Positions 28,033 through 36,333 of a stretch of 42,156 nucleotides of DNA are shown here, piece by piece. The notes below the pieces were generated by a model. It saw only the letters and a program-made list of their open reading frames with translations. It was not told the origin of the DNA and did no database searches. The position numbers and the translations under genes are program-made. The number at the start of each line of letters is the position of its first letter. Position 1 is the first letter of the stretch. This DNA is from an uncultured Clostridia bacterium (GTDB lineage: Bacteria; Bacillota; Clostridia; UBA1381): contig CAKSGG010000012.1 of the NCBI GenBank assembly GCA_934454215.1, forward strand, positions 1-42,156. Reading direction: 5' to 3'.

Positions 28033-28064
28033 AAAAAAACAGAGCGCCGTCCGCTCTGTTTTTC
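28033..28064 (-). terminator. Strong intrinsic terminator after GH105, potentially bidirectional
   Basis: The stem ACAGAGCG / CGCTCTGT has 8 bp and a 5-base loop. In minus-strand RNA it is followed by seven U residues. On the plus strand it is followed by TTTTTCTTT. It ends the SBP-GH105 transcript just after the GH105 stop codon. Confidence 0.92.
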
Positions 28065-28065
28065 T

Positions 28066-29151
28066 TTAATTGTTCATAAGTATATATTCCGTACACATAT
28101 ATAAAAGCGCACCTATTCCGTGAAGGTCGTTTATGCCTGTCGGTCTGTTTACGTAATAGTCAAAATGCGCTATTCCCGTTCCGACGCATATTTTATCAAG
28201 CAGTATTCCGCTCTCATCACGCTTTAAATCATTGGTAACTCCAATATATGCCCTTTTTACATTTTCCTTAAAGCTGTCAGGCAAAAGTCCCTTCCTCACA
28301 GCCTTTGCCATTGCATATGCAAACAGACAGCTGCACGATTTTTCTGTCCAGTTTTCAGGCGAATTTCCCATATTTACTACCTGATACCAAAGTCCGCTTT
28401 TCCCGTCCTGATACTCTGCCGCAGCCTCCAAGAGTCCGACAAGTGTTTCTTCAAAATCCTTTCTTATATCAAGCTCCCTTGGAATAAAATCGAGAATATC
28501 GGCAAGCGCCGCAGCATACCAGCCTATCGACCTCCCCCAGAAAACCGTTGAACAGCCTGTTTTTGTATCTGCCCATTCCGCCTTTTTCGACGAATCCCAG
28601 CCATGATACAAAAGTCCCGTTTTTTCGTCCTTCATATGCTCCCGCATAAGCGTCATCTGCTTATGCACAACATCAAAAAATTCAGGCTTATTAAACCTCA
28701 GTGCATATTCCGCCGCAAACGGACCTCCCATATACATACCGTCAAGCCACATCTGATTTGGCGTACTTTTAAGATGCCAAAAGCCTCCGTACGGATTTTT
28801 CTTCCAGTTTTCTATAAGATATGCACCGTTTTCAATAACCTTTTTATATCTTTCATCTCCCGTTTCCTCATAGAGCTGAAACAGAAGAATGCACGGCTGT
28901 AAATCATCTAAATTTTCCTTGGTATAATTCTTGATTTTTCCGTCCGTGTCAATATTTGAATCAACCCATTTTTTTATATATGTCATATACTTTTCATCAT
29001 GACATATATTATACCATTTTTTCATTCCGTTCAGGAAAACTCCCTGATGATAATGAAAAACTCCCTCCGGCGGAAGCTTTTCCGCCGGAAATTTATTCAT
29101 GAGAGTATCGGCAGCAATACCTGTAAATTCTTTTATATTCTCCGTATTCAT
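28066..29151 (-). CDS. Unsaturated rhamnogalacturonyl hydrolase, GH105 (YteR/YesR family)
   Basis: This 361-residue cytoplasmic enzyme should remove the 4,5-unsaturated galacturonate left at the non-reducing end of oligosaccharides after a pectin lyase has cut. The length matches YteR/YesR, and the whole protein is one (alpha/alpha)6 barrel. MWLDGMYMGGPF carries the Asp expected to hydrate the double bond, and LLYHGWD with FWGRSIGWYAAAL matches the other conserved family blocks. No signal peptide is seen, so substrate must be imported. The start at 29151 was chosen because GGAGG lies 5 bases upstream. The longer frame to 29193 would overlap the upstream gene and has no site. It follows the solute-binding protein gene by 10 bases, so uptake and first hydrolysis are co-expressed. 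Confidence 0.93.
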   Translation of the reverse strand: MNTENIKEFTGIAADTLMNKFPAEKLPPEGVFHYHQGVFLNGMKKWYNICHDEKYMTYIKKWVDSNIDTDGKIKNYTKENLDDLQPCILLFQLYEETGDERYKKVIENGAYLIENWKKNPYGGFWHLKSTPNQMWLDGMYMGGPFAAEYALRFNKPEFFDVVHKQMTLMREHMKDEKTGLLYHGWDSSKKAEWADTKTGCSTVFWGRSIGWYAAALADILDFIPRELDIRKDFEETLVGLLEAAAEYQDGKSGLWYQVVNMGNSPENWTEKSCSCLFAYAMAKAVRKGLLPDSFKENVKRAYIGVTNDLKRDESGILLDKICVGTGIAHFDYYVNRPTGINDLHGIGALLYMCTEYILMNN

Positions 29152-29161
29152 ACTGCCTCCG

Positions 29162-30742
29162 CTATCTTTCGTTATATCTTTTAAGTGCGTCATTTTTTAT
29201 CTTCAGCGCTTTTTCTATTCCCAGTTGATTTATTGTCTGAACATAGCTGTCAAAGTCACTTATAGGCGCTATGCCCGTTATAAACTTAACTCTCATTTCG
29301 TCCCTGTATTTTTCAACCTCGCTCATAATATTTGCATATTCGGAGCTTTCGTCCGCCGTAGGAGTAAGCTGCGGCAGCATACTTTCGAGAGTTTCATCTA
29401 TATACTTTGTCCATGTTTTTAAAGCCTCCTGCTGCTGCGGCTTTTCATAATACTGCTCTATATAGCGCTTATCCTGCACAAACGGACCTGCGCCCGACGC
29501 TTTAAAATACTGTCCCATAGCCTGCGACACATTCAGTCCGTCAGGATTTTTCATTATAAGCTCCGTATACTTCGGATAGCCGTCCTTCATTTCATAGCTT
29601 TCACCCTCTATACCGAAGTTAAACAGCATATATCCCTCGTCACTGTATGCGTAATCAAGAAATTTCATTGCAAGAGGAATATTTTTGCACGCCGTTGTTA
29701 TTGCCGCCGCATTATATGTAGCATAAGGCATGGACGCATATATGCACTTTCTCTTGTCGCCCTCGTTCATAACCGTATAATTCATTCCGGCAAGGTCAAA
29801 GCCCTGAATATCCTTTGCAGCGTCCAGCCATCTGCCGAGTCCGCTTCCTCCGCTTCCGAACGCTACGCCCGTCTTTCCGTTAAGGATATTTGAGTCTATA
29901 GCCTTGCTGTCCGCCGATACAAAATTCTTATCTATAAGTCCCTTATTAAACCAATCATTCAGCTTTGTAAGCGCAGCCTTGTATTCTTCGGTAACAGGAC
30001 CGTACTTTATTGTATCGCCGTCCTTATAAAATGTGTCGGGAACATTCATAAGCGATGTAAGCGTATTTGCACCGCTTACGGAAATAGGTGCTGCCGCCCC
30101 CTTTTTATTTTTAAATTCCGTTAAAACATTTTCCAGCTCGTCAACCGTATTCGGCATTGTAAGCCCAAGCTCATTCATCCAGTCACTTCGTATAATATAT
30201 CCGGCAGAGCACAGAAGGCTTTTATCGTTTCTTATAAACGGGAAACAATAATAGCGTCCGTCATCTGTTTTTACGGATTTATCTATATCGGGATGCTCCT
30301 TTAAAAACTTCTTCAGATTAGGCGCATACTCGTCCATATAATCGGTAAGGTCAACAATTACTTCATTGCTTATTGCCTTTGACGGTCCGCCCTGAAAATT
30401 AAGCCAGTCGGTTTCAACAATATCCGCAAGCTCGTCAGACGCTATCATAAGACTGAGTGCCGATGCGTCCTGTCCTTGCGTCGGATGTATATATTCGATT
30501 TTAACTCCGCTTTTTTTCTCAAGCTCCTTTGCAAACGGCGTATCGCCGTAATTCTGCGTTATAACCGAAATAGTACTGCTTAACGGCATCCAATATGTAA
30601 GAGTCTCGCTTGTTTTTATCGGATATGCTGAAAAATCCGAATTTGAATCCACTGCATTTTTTTTGCTCTCACCGCCGCATGACGCAAGCAGCGCCGCCGC
30701 TGCCGTAATAACGGCTGCCGCTTTTATAATTTTTGATTTCAT
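29162..30742 (-). CDS. Extracellular sugar-binding lipoprotein of an ABC importer, LplA/YtcQ type
   Basis: This 526-residue protein has a lipoprotein signal with the lipobox LLASC, placing the lipidated Cys at residue 22. The mature part resembles family-1 extracellular solute-binding proteins of the LplA/YtcQ group, which deliver complex oligosaccharides to LplB/LplC-type permeases. AGGAG lies 10 bases before the ATG. The gene is the first of a two-gene operon with GH105 and is preceded by a promoter carrying the same operator as the long operon. Its cognate permeases are most likely those at 10769-12623, in a different operon. The ligand is inferred to be unsaturated galacturonate- or rhamnogalacturonate-containing oligosaccharides. 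Confidence 0.93.
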   Translation of the reverse strand: MKSKIIKAAAVITAAAALLASCGGESKKNAVDSNSDFSAYPIKTSETLTYWMPLSSTISVITQNYGDTPFAKELEKKSGVKIEYIHPTQGQDASALSLMIASDELADIVETDWLNFQGGPSKAISNEVIVDLTDYMDEYAPNLKKFLKEHPDIDKSVKTDDGRYYCFPFIRNDKSLLCSAGYIIRSDWMNELGLTMPNTVDELENVLTEFKNKKGAAAPISVSGANTLTSLMNVPDTFYKDGDTIKYGPVTEEYKAALTKLNDWFNKGLIDKNFVSADSKAIDSNILNGKTGVAFGSGGSGLGRWLDAAKDIQGFDLAGMNYTVMNEGDKRKCIYASMPYATYNAAAITTACKNIPLAMKFLDYAYSDEGYMLFNFGIEGESYEMKDGYPKYTELIMKNPDGLNVSQAMGQYFKASGAGPFVQDKRYIEQYYEKPQQQEALKTWTKYIDETLESMLPQLTPTADESSEYANIMSEVEKYRDEMRVKFITGIAPISDFDSYVQTINQLGIEKALKIKNDALKRYNER

Positions 30743-30786
30743 ATTCTTACTGCTCCTTTCAAAAACAGATTAGATTTTCTGTATTT

Positions 30787-30815
30787 ATTATACACTTTTT
30801 TATCCGTTTTGAAAA
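30787..30815 (-). promoter_or_regulatory. Promoter of the SBP-GH105 operon
   Basis: TATAAT (30787-30792) lies 17 bases from a poor -35, TTTTCA (30810-30815). This combination is typical of an activator-dependent promoter. The -35 directly abuts the proximal TGTCTA half-site. Confidence 0.78.
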
Positions 30816-30842
30816 TAGACAATTTACAATTTGAATGGACAA
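30816..30842 (-). promoter_or_regulatory. Candidate AraC-type operator upstream of the SBP-GH105 operon
   Basis: TGTCTA (30816-30821, minus strand) and TTGTCCA (30836-30842) start 20 bases apart. Half-site spacing, distance to the -35 and distance to the -10 are all identical to the element before the long operon at 27948-27975. The distal half-site begins about 18 bases after the stop codon of the regulator gene. Confidence 0.62.
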
Positions 30843-30859
30843 TTATTATAAAAACCGCA

Positions 30860-33142
30860 TTATTCGTACATTTTTCTAAATTCGCTCGGCGTCTCTCCGC
30901 TGTATTTTTTAAATATTCTGTTAAACGTCCTCACATTGCTGTAGCCTACCATGGTAACTATTTTATTTATAGGCTCGTCCGTTGTTTTCATAAGTCTTTT
31001 TGCTTCCTCTATCCTGTATTTATGAATATACTCCAAAAGTCCCATTCCTGTTTTTTCCTTGAAAACCTTTGACACATATGATGGGTACAGATTAAGATAT
31101 TCTCCTATTACAGCCATACTGAGGTTCGCATCCATATAATTTTCCTTTACATATTCTATCATTCGGCTTACAAACTGATTATCGTCTTCTTTTTGCCTTT
31201 TCACTATTCCGCATACTTCTTCTACGGTATTTTCCGTAAGTTTTTTAAATTCATCTATGTTATCCGTACATTTATAAAGTCTTTCGGTATCTATAACTTC
31301 ACTTATTTCATTACTGTTTACACTCATCTCTTGAGGTATTTTTATAATAAGATTTATTATATCATAAAGTATTTCCTTTGTATTTGTTATACTCGTATCA
31401 TTATTTTTCATTATCATATCAATGGGCTTTGTTATTACCCGAAGTGCACCGTCCTTGTTTCCGGCTTTAATAAAATTAATAAATCCCACGCTTTCTTCAA
31501 ATGACAAATACTTCTTACCTGTTTTTTCCTTTTTAATCTGATTGAAAAATATTATATTATGTACGTTATAAAACTGCCTGTGTTCTATTACGCTTACCGA
31601 TTCCGAAAATGCCTCCGATATACTCTCAACTCCGCCCTTCGGGTCGGATATTCCGTAAATCAGATTTATTTCAAAATTATCTCTTATAAATTTTATTCCG
31701 TATTCCGCCTTATCGCTTATGCTCCTAAGCATATCATCGGAATATTCAAGGTTTATTATAAACGAGTATTTATTATCACATTCACAGTAATAAACTATAC
31801 CTATTTCTCCAAACAGCTCCGAAAATACATTTTCCGCTATAAAGCTTGCCGCCGAATATCTCTGTCTGTCCGACAGTTCATCGTCATCAATAAAAAGCAT
31901 TTCAACATTCTGTATTTCAAACGATGCAACAACATAATATCCGTGAATAAAATCTATACCGAATCGGCTGAGCTCCGCCTCGCTGTAATACATTCTGTAT
32001 GTTCCCTGCAAAAGACGTATAAGCGCCACTTTTTTAAGCACATTTCTCTGTTTTTCAACATCTGTGGAAAGTTTCTTGTTTTCCGACATAACCGCAAGTA
32101 TTGACTTTCCGAGCTCACCATATTCGTCCGTCCCTCCCGATTTCCCGACTATGGAAAGAAGGTTCATTACCGGTCTGTAATTATATCTCACCTGTTTTTT
32201 TATCATAATAAATGAAACGCCTATACAAAAAAGTATTACAACTCCGAAAAAGTATCTCATGTAAATAAGGTCTTTTTTATACACAGAATTCGGTGTAAGC
32301 ATAACCACCGTCCATTTTGCCGTATCTATCCCTGCTGTTTCTCTCAGAAGCTGTTTTCCTCTCGGGCTGTGCTGCATTTTCAAAACCTCTTCCGGTGCCA
32401 AAACACTGCCCGATTTAACCTGAGACGCCAAAAGTCCGCCGTTTGTATCAAACACGTAAACATCACATTCACTCAAAAGCCCCATATCATCCGAAACAGG
32501 GAAAAATATTGATTTATCTATATCTATAACTATAGAACATTTATAATTATCGTATGAAGAATCTATCGGCGATAAGGCGTATCTTACACGGCTGCCGTTC
32601 AAATTATTTGCCGCAACAAGATTAGCCGAATCATCGAACTTTTTCGGCTGTATCGCATTCATCCATTCTTCATACGATATGTTCATACCCGAAATATAGG
32701 CATCGTAATACCCTTTCGATTTCACAATTCCGTTCTTTGATATTACCGAATCCGTATCCTCTATGTACACGTAACATAAATAGCTGCTGTTATACATTCC
32801 GCTCAGCTTTAAATCGCTGATATAGGAATACACATCTGCATTTGAAAAATAATCATCATAATTTTTAATTGACATGACAGCCCTGAACTTTTCGCCTCGG
32901 CAAAAAGCTATTCTTATATCGTACACATCTCTCATTATATTCGTAACATTTTCAAGCGTTCTGTCAAAAACATAGCTGTTCAGCTCTGTCATCCGCTTTT
33001 CAAGCTGGTTATCGTATTTAAAATAAACCGCACACAGTGCAATCATCGGTATAATTAAAATTTTCAGAAATGATATAAGCCACGAAAATCCTATACTTTT
33101 TTTATTTTCGGTGCTTATCTTCTTTTTATGATTTCCTATCAA
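30860..33142 (-). CDS. Membrane-anchored AraC-family transcriptional regulator, YesS-like
   Basis: This 760-residue one-component regulator has a transmembrane helix at about 18-42, an extracellular sensor region (43-292) resembling a Cache-type domain, a second helix at 293-314, a cytoplasmic linker region (315-655) and a C-terminal AraC-type double helix-turn-helix (660-758). The DNA-binding end has the usual SLSxxxLYPSYVSKVFKEKTG-like recognition region and IVTMVGYSNVRTFNRIFKKYSGETP. Size and layout match B. subtilis YesS (about 761 residues), found among rhamnogalacturonan genes. It probably senses a pectin fragment outside the cell and activates the two adjacent operons. The start is a TTG with AAGGGA 11 bases upstream; no better start lies before the first membrane helix. 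No clear terminator follows, so some readthrough into the SBP operon is possible. Confidence 0.9.
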   Translation of the reverse strand: MIGNHKKKISTENKKSIGFSWLISFLKILIIPMIALCAVYFKYDNQLEKRMTELNSYVFDRTLENVTNIMRDVYDIRIAFCRGEKFRAVMSIKNYDDYFSNADVYSYISDLKLSGMYNSSYLCYVYIEDTDSVISKNGIVKSKGYYDAYISGMNISYEEWMNAIQPKKFDDSANLVAANNLNGSRVRYALSPIDSSYDNYKCSIVIDIDKSIFFPVSDDMGLLSECDVYVFDTNGGLLASQVKSGSVLAPEEVLKMQHSPRGKQLLRETAGIDTAKWTVVMLTPNSVYKKDLIYMRYFFGVVILFCIGVSFIMIKKQVRYNYRPVMNLLSIVGKSGGTDEYGELGKSILAVMSENKKLSTDVEKQRNVLKKVALIRLLQGTYRMYYSEAELSRFGIDFIHGYYVVASFEIQNVEMLFIDDDELSDRQRYSAASFIAENVFSELFGEIGIVYYCECDNKYSFIINLEYSDDMLRSISDKAEYGIKFIRDNFEINLIYGISDPKGGVESISEAFSESVSVIEHRQFYNVHNIIFFNQIKKEKTGKKYLSFEESVGFINFIKAGNKDGALRVITKPIDMIMKNNDTSITNTKEILYDIINLIIKIPQEMSVNSNEISEVIDTERLYKCTDNIDEFKKLTENTVEEVCGIVKRQKEDDNQFVSRMIEYVKENYMDANLSMAVIGEYLNLYPSYVSKVFKEKTGMGLLEYIHKYRIEEAKRLMKTTDEPINKIVTMVGYSNVRTFNRIFKKYSGETPSEFRKMYE

Positions 33143-33188
33143 TCAAAATACATTCCCTTCTTCAAGAAATTTATTATCATTCTTTTGT

Positions 33189-33217
33189 ATTGTAACATGA
33201 AATTGTTAATTTAGCAA
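33189..33217 (-). promoter_or_regulatory. Promoter of the AraC regulator gene
   Basis: TACAAT (33189-33194) with an upstream TG (extended -10) is 17 bases from TTGCTA (33212-33217). Two GACAAT-containing elements at 33238-33245 and 33251-33258 lie upstream and resemble the half-sites seen before the two pectin operons. This suggests autoregulation. Confidence 0.6.
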
Positions 33218-33295
33218 TAGTTATTTTTTATTTAATGTGGACAATTAATGCAGACAATTTATATATAAATGCCGTGTTTTTCAAAAAAAATGCGG

Positions 33296-33333
33296 CAAAA
33301 AAACAGGAATTTGCACATTCGCAAACTCCTGTT
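33296..33333 (-). terminator. Intrinsic terminator downstream of the LRR genes
   Basis: A 13-bp stem, AACAGGAGTTTGC / GCAAATTCCTGTT, has one G-U pair and a 6-base loop. In minus-strand RNA it is followed by seven U residues. It lies about 120 bases after the LRR stop codon. A second, AT-rich hairpin with TGCCG/CGGCA ends (33269-33296) follows immediately. Confidence 0.88.
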
Positions 33334-33453
33334 TCAATCAGAAAAAAATCACTGTAATACTGGTTTTATCAAAGCTTTACCATGCCTTGCTTTGGTGCAG
33401 ATAGACGCATATGTTCTGTCTTTTGTGATTTTCGGCAAAATGCCGTTCGGGTT
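33334..33453. other. Trailer between the LRR gene and its terminator
   Basis: No supported gene is present. On the minus strand the LRR reading frame stays open for 34 codons after its TAA, ending at a TGA at 33349-33351. The tail is charged and protein-like, but it is not long enough to exclude chance. Confidence 0.4.
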
Positions 33454-34262
33454 TTATTCTATAATTTTGAAACCGCATACAGGCAGCATACTGCCAAAGC
33501 TTTCCCAAACCATAACCTTCGCACGGGTATAGTCTTTGGTTGGTGTGAATGTGATTTCTGTGTCATTATATATCTTTGATTGCACTTCGACAAATTTATC
33601 GCCTTTTTCGCCGCCGTAAAGAGCAAGAATAACAGTTTTGCCGTTCTCTATGTTTATCGGTTCGGCTGTTATTCCGTTATCGGAAAATGCTGCCTTTATA
33701 CCTGCACGGTACTTAATAATACTATCGTCTATTGAATACTTATCTCCTTTTTCTATTGCCTCCCAATCATTTTGTCTTCCTCCGATATAATTAATCTCTG
33801 TCAATACACACTCAAGAAAAGCACTTGCGCCAATGTTTGTTATGCCATCGGGAAGTGTTATACCTGTTAAGTCGCCGCAATGGGCAAACGCATCGTTGCC
33901 GATACTTGTTACGCTATCCGAAATTTCAACACTTGTCAGATAATAGCACTGGTAAAATGCGTATTCGCCAATACTTGTTACACCGTCAGAAATCACTACT
34001 TTTTGAAGATTTTGATTGCTTACCTGTTTTCTCCACGGTGCAACTACACCGTAGTTCACTTGCGCCCTTACGTCGGGAGCATAATCCAACATATCGCCTG
34101 AACCGCTTATTGTAAGCGTTTTTGTTTCTTTATCATATAGCCATGTCAGATTTTCTCCGCATTTTCCGCCTATTGGCGGCTCTGTCTCTTCGGCAAAAGA
34201 CGAAAAAGCCACACACACAAAACCGCAATTAAAACTATAAATGCTAAAAATCTTTTTTTCAA
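33454..34262 (-). CDS. BspA-like leucine-rich-repeat surface protein with frameshifted signal peptide
   Basis: The readable frame (33454-34218, 254 residues from a GTG) has an N-terminal beta region, two to three LRR_5 units with the VTSIGEYAFYQC and VTSIGNDAFAHC cores, and a C-terminal small beta module ending KVMVWESFGSMLPVC. That frame has no good start and only the last part of a signal sequence. In another frame a TTG at 34262 begins LKKRFLAFIVLIAVLCV, a near-ideal export signal, which then runs into the mature frame (AFSSFAEE) only if one GT is removed from a (GT)4 tract at 34211-34218. As given, the exported product would stop after about 31 codons. It may be a phase-variable gene, a young pseudogene or a sequencing error. 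It follows the SLH-LRR gene by 24 bases with no terminator, so the two share a transcript. A role in surface adhesion is typical of the family but unproven. Confidence 0.75.
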
Positions 34263-34286
34263 TTGGGCTGCACCGCCCTTTCTTTT

Positions 34287-36176
34287 TTAGTTATTGTTCA
34301 GCTCATAAGAAAATTTCCAAAACATTGTTGCCGTATTGGCTCTCGTAGGAGAAACTTTCGGATAAACTGCATATTCATATCCGTTTACCGAATGAATAAA
34401 CATAATTCCCTCCTTAAAACACCACGCAACGGGAATCTTTGCATAGTCCGATATATCCGAAAAATCATTATAGCTCTCAAGTGCAGATGAAATATCGGAA
34501 TCTTCAATTGATACGTCAAGCCCCTTTGCCTGTGCATATCTGTAGAAAATTGCCGCAATCTGTTCTCTTGTTACAGTATCATTCGGTGAAAATGTTGTAT
34601 TACTCGTTCCGTTCAAAATACCGTTTGAAGCCGCCCATGCAACAGGCTTTTTATACCAATCCTGCGTCAAATCGGTAAATTTTGAATTTTCACCCGTTTC
34701 GGGCTGACCTGCAAGACGGTAGAACATTGTCGCAAACTGTGCGCGTGTAATGGTATCATCGGGTGAGAAGGTATCTGCTCCCGTTCCTGCCATAATGTTA
34801 TTATCAAGGCAAAATTCAATTCCGCTATGATTCGGGTCACCGTCGGCACTCTGTATGTCCTTGAATTTCTTTACTGCACAGTTGTTCCCTTTTTCTTCGC
34901 AAGTATATCTGTCATCCGCTGCGGCGGTAGGCTCGCCCTTTTCTATTATCTCACCCGTATCGAGTAAAATACATTTAAATCCGTTATCCCTTGCATACTG
35001 CTCGGCCGCCGTACCGCTGTAACCTTTGATAACAAGGTCTTCGTTTCTCACATCATAGTCGTTTACATAATCCCAGCCGAAAGCATGCATATCAATCCGG
35101 GTTACACTTTTGGGAATTGTTACCTCTTTCAGATTATTGCATCTGAAGAACGCCGCCTGACCGATATGTTCAACGCCCTCCGAAATTGTAAGGTTCGATA
35201 GGCTCTCACACCATGAAAAAGCATTGTTGCCGATTTCCTTTACATTACTCGGAATTACAACATTATTAAGGTTTTTGCACCAGTAAAACCCGAGATACGG
35301 AATTGCTTTCAAGGTTGACGGAAGCTTTACAGATGTGATGTTCGACATACCGAAAGCATCCTCACCCATCATTGTTGTTCCCTCACGAATTTCAATATCT
35401 CCGACAGCCTCCCATTCGTGAATTTGTTTATTCTCGGTCGGCGCAGACGGGTCGGGATTATCTATTGCGGCATAGCCTATTCTTATTCCCGCTATTAAGT
35501 ACTGACCGTGATACTGTATTCCGTCAACACGGTTTGCAGGGTCTTTGTCATAAGCCGAACCGAAAAATATTCTTTTGCCGATAAATTCGAGATTACTCGG
35601 CATTGTTATATTTTTAAGTGCCTCACCGCTTATTGCCTCGCTGCCTATGTACTTTACGCTTTCGGGAATAACAAGCGTTTCAAGCTCATCACCACAGTCT
35701 ATGGCAAAATCTTTTATAACCTCAAGTCCGTCGTTTAATTTAAGATACTTTAAATAACGTCCGTAAATTGCATTTACTCCGATTTCTTTAATTGTCGGCG
35801 GAAGTGTAATGCCTGAAATTTTTGTTCTTCCCTCACGAAGCGCACCGTCGCCTATTGCCGTAACGGTATGCCCGTTAATTTCGGACGGAACATTAATTTC
35901 AATGCTGAAATTCGGGTCTGAGTCATCCCAAAATCTTGCCGAATAATCTGTAATCATAGCCGTGCCGTCCTCTCGAATGGTATAAATCAACGAGGTTAGC
36001 GAATCGTTTTGGCGCTGCTGCTCCATATCATCGGTAACAGCCGTCTTACTCTGCTCATACCCATCCATTCCATAATCAGTATCGTAAATGCTCCAAGCAC
36101 TTGCCGTCTGAACAAATGATGCCGTAAACAGCATTACCGTACCAAGTGCGGTACAAATAAGTTTTTTCAAATACAT
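34287..36176 (-). CDS. SLH-anchored BspA-like leucine-rich-repeat surface protein
   Basis: This 629-residue exported protein has a signal peptide ending near TASA and BspA/LRR_5 repeats between about 75 and 390. These are irregular in the first half, and the second half has clear IGxxAFxxCxxLxxVxIP units. A Cys-containing linker follows, then three SLH domains (about 436-624) with the TFSPDDTITRAQFATMFYRL and TFSPNDTVTREQIAAIFYR cores. The SLH domains should hold it on pyruvylated wall polymer, and the repeats probably mediate binding to host or substrate surfaces. The second in-frame ATG was chosen as start because AAGGA is 8 bases before it and only 2 bases before the first. A strong extended -10 promoter lies just upstream. 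It is the first gene of a two-gene unit and seems unrelated to the pectin operons except through its SLH anchor. Confidence 0.88.
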   Translation of the reverse strand: MYLKKLICTALGTVMLFTASFVQTASAWSIYDTDYGMDGYEQSKTAVTDDMEQQRQNDSLTSLIYTIREDGTAMITDYSARFWDDSDPNFSIEINVPSEINGHTVTAIGDGALREGRTKISGITLPPTIKEIGVNAIYGRYLKYLKLNDGLEVIKDFAIDCGDELETLVIPESVKYIGSEAISGEALKNITMPSNLEFIGKRIFFGSAYDKDPANRVDGIQYHGQYLIAGIRIGYAAIDNPDPSAPTENKQIHEWEAVGDIEIREGTTMMGEDAFGMSNITSVKLPSTLKAIPYLGFYWCKNLNNVVIPSNVKEIGNNAFSWCESLSNLTISEGVEHIGQAAFFRCNNLKEVTIPKSVTRIDMHAFGWDYVNDYDVRNEDLVIKGYSGTAAEQYARDNGFKCILLDTGEIIEKGEPTAAADDRYTCEEKGNNCAVKKFKDIQSADGDPNHSGIEFCLDNNIMAGTGADTFSPDDTITRAQFATMFYRLAGQPETGENSKFTDLTQDWYKKPVAWAASNGILNGTSNTTFSPNDTVTREQIAAIFYRYAQAKGLDVSIEDSDISSALESYNDFSDISDYAKIPVAWCFKEGIMFIHSVNGYEYAVYPKVSPTRANTATMFWKFSYELNNN

Positions 36177-36221
36177 AATCATCGTCCTTTCTTTAATTGG
36201 TCACTCGCTGTATATATGGCT

Positions 36222-36250
36222 ATTATAACATATCTTTCCGTTCAAGTAAA
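36222..36250 (-). promoter_or_regulatory. Promoter of the LRR surface-protein genes
   Basis: TATAAT (36222-36227) is preceded by TGT, a full extended -10. TTTACT (36245-36250) is 17 bases away as a -35. It lies 40-70 bases before the gene start. Confidence 0.8.
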
Positions 36251-36333
36251 TGTCATTTCCCAATTTGGCACTGCCTACTGCGGAAAATTTTTAAATTTTT
36301 TATTTATTTTTTCAAGATAATATGTTATGATTT

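Noticed and set aside
31559..32104. Plus-strand frame of 181 codons opposite the AraC regulator
   Set aside because: Its Tyr/Phe/Ile/Lys-rich composition is that of antisense AT-rich DNA, with no motif and no start site.
33269..33532. Plus-strand frames across the trailer of the LRR gene
   Set aside because: They cross the terminator hairpin and the end of the LRR gene on the other strand, and have no recognisable protein features.
34266..34290. GGGC-TGCACC-GCCC hairpin followed by a plus-strand T-run between the two LRR genes
   Set aside because: It has only a 4-bp stem, and on the transcribed strand no U-run follows directly, so it is not a convincing terminator.
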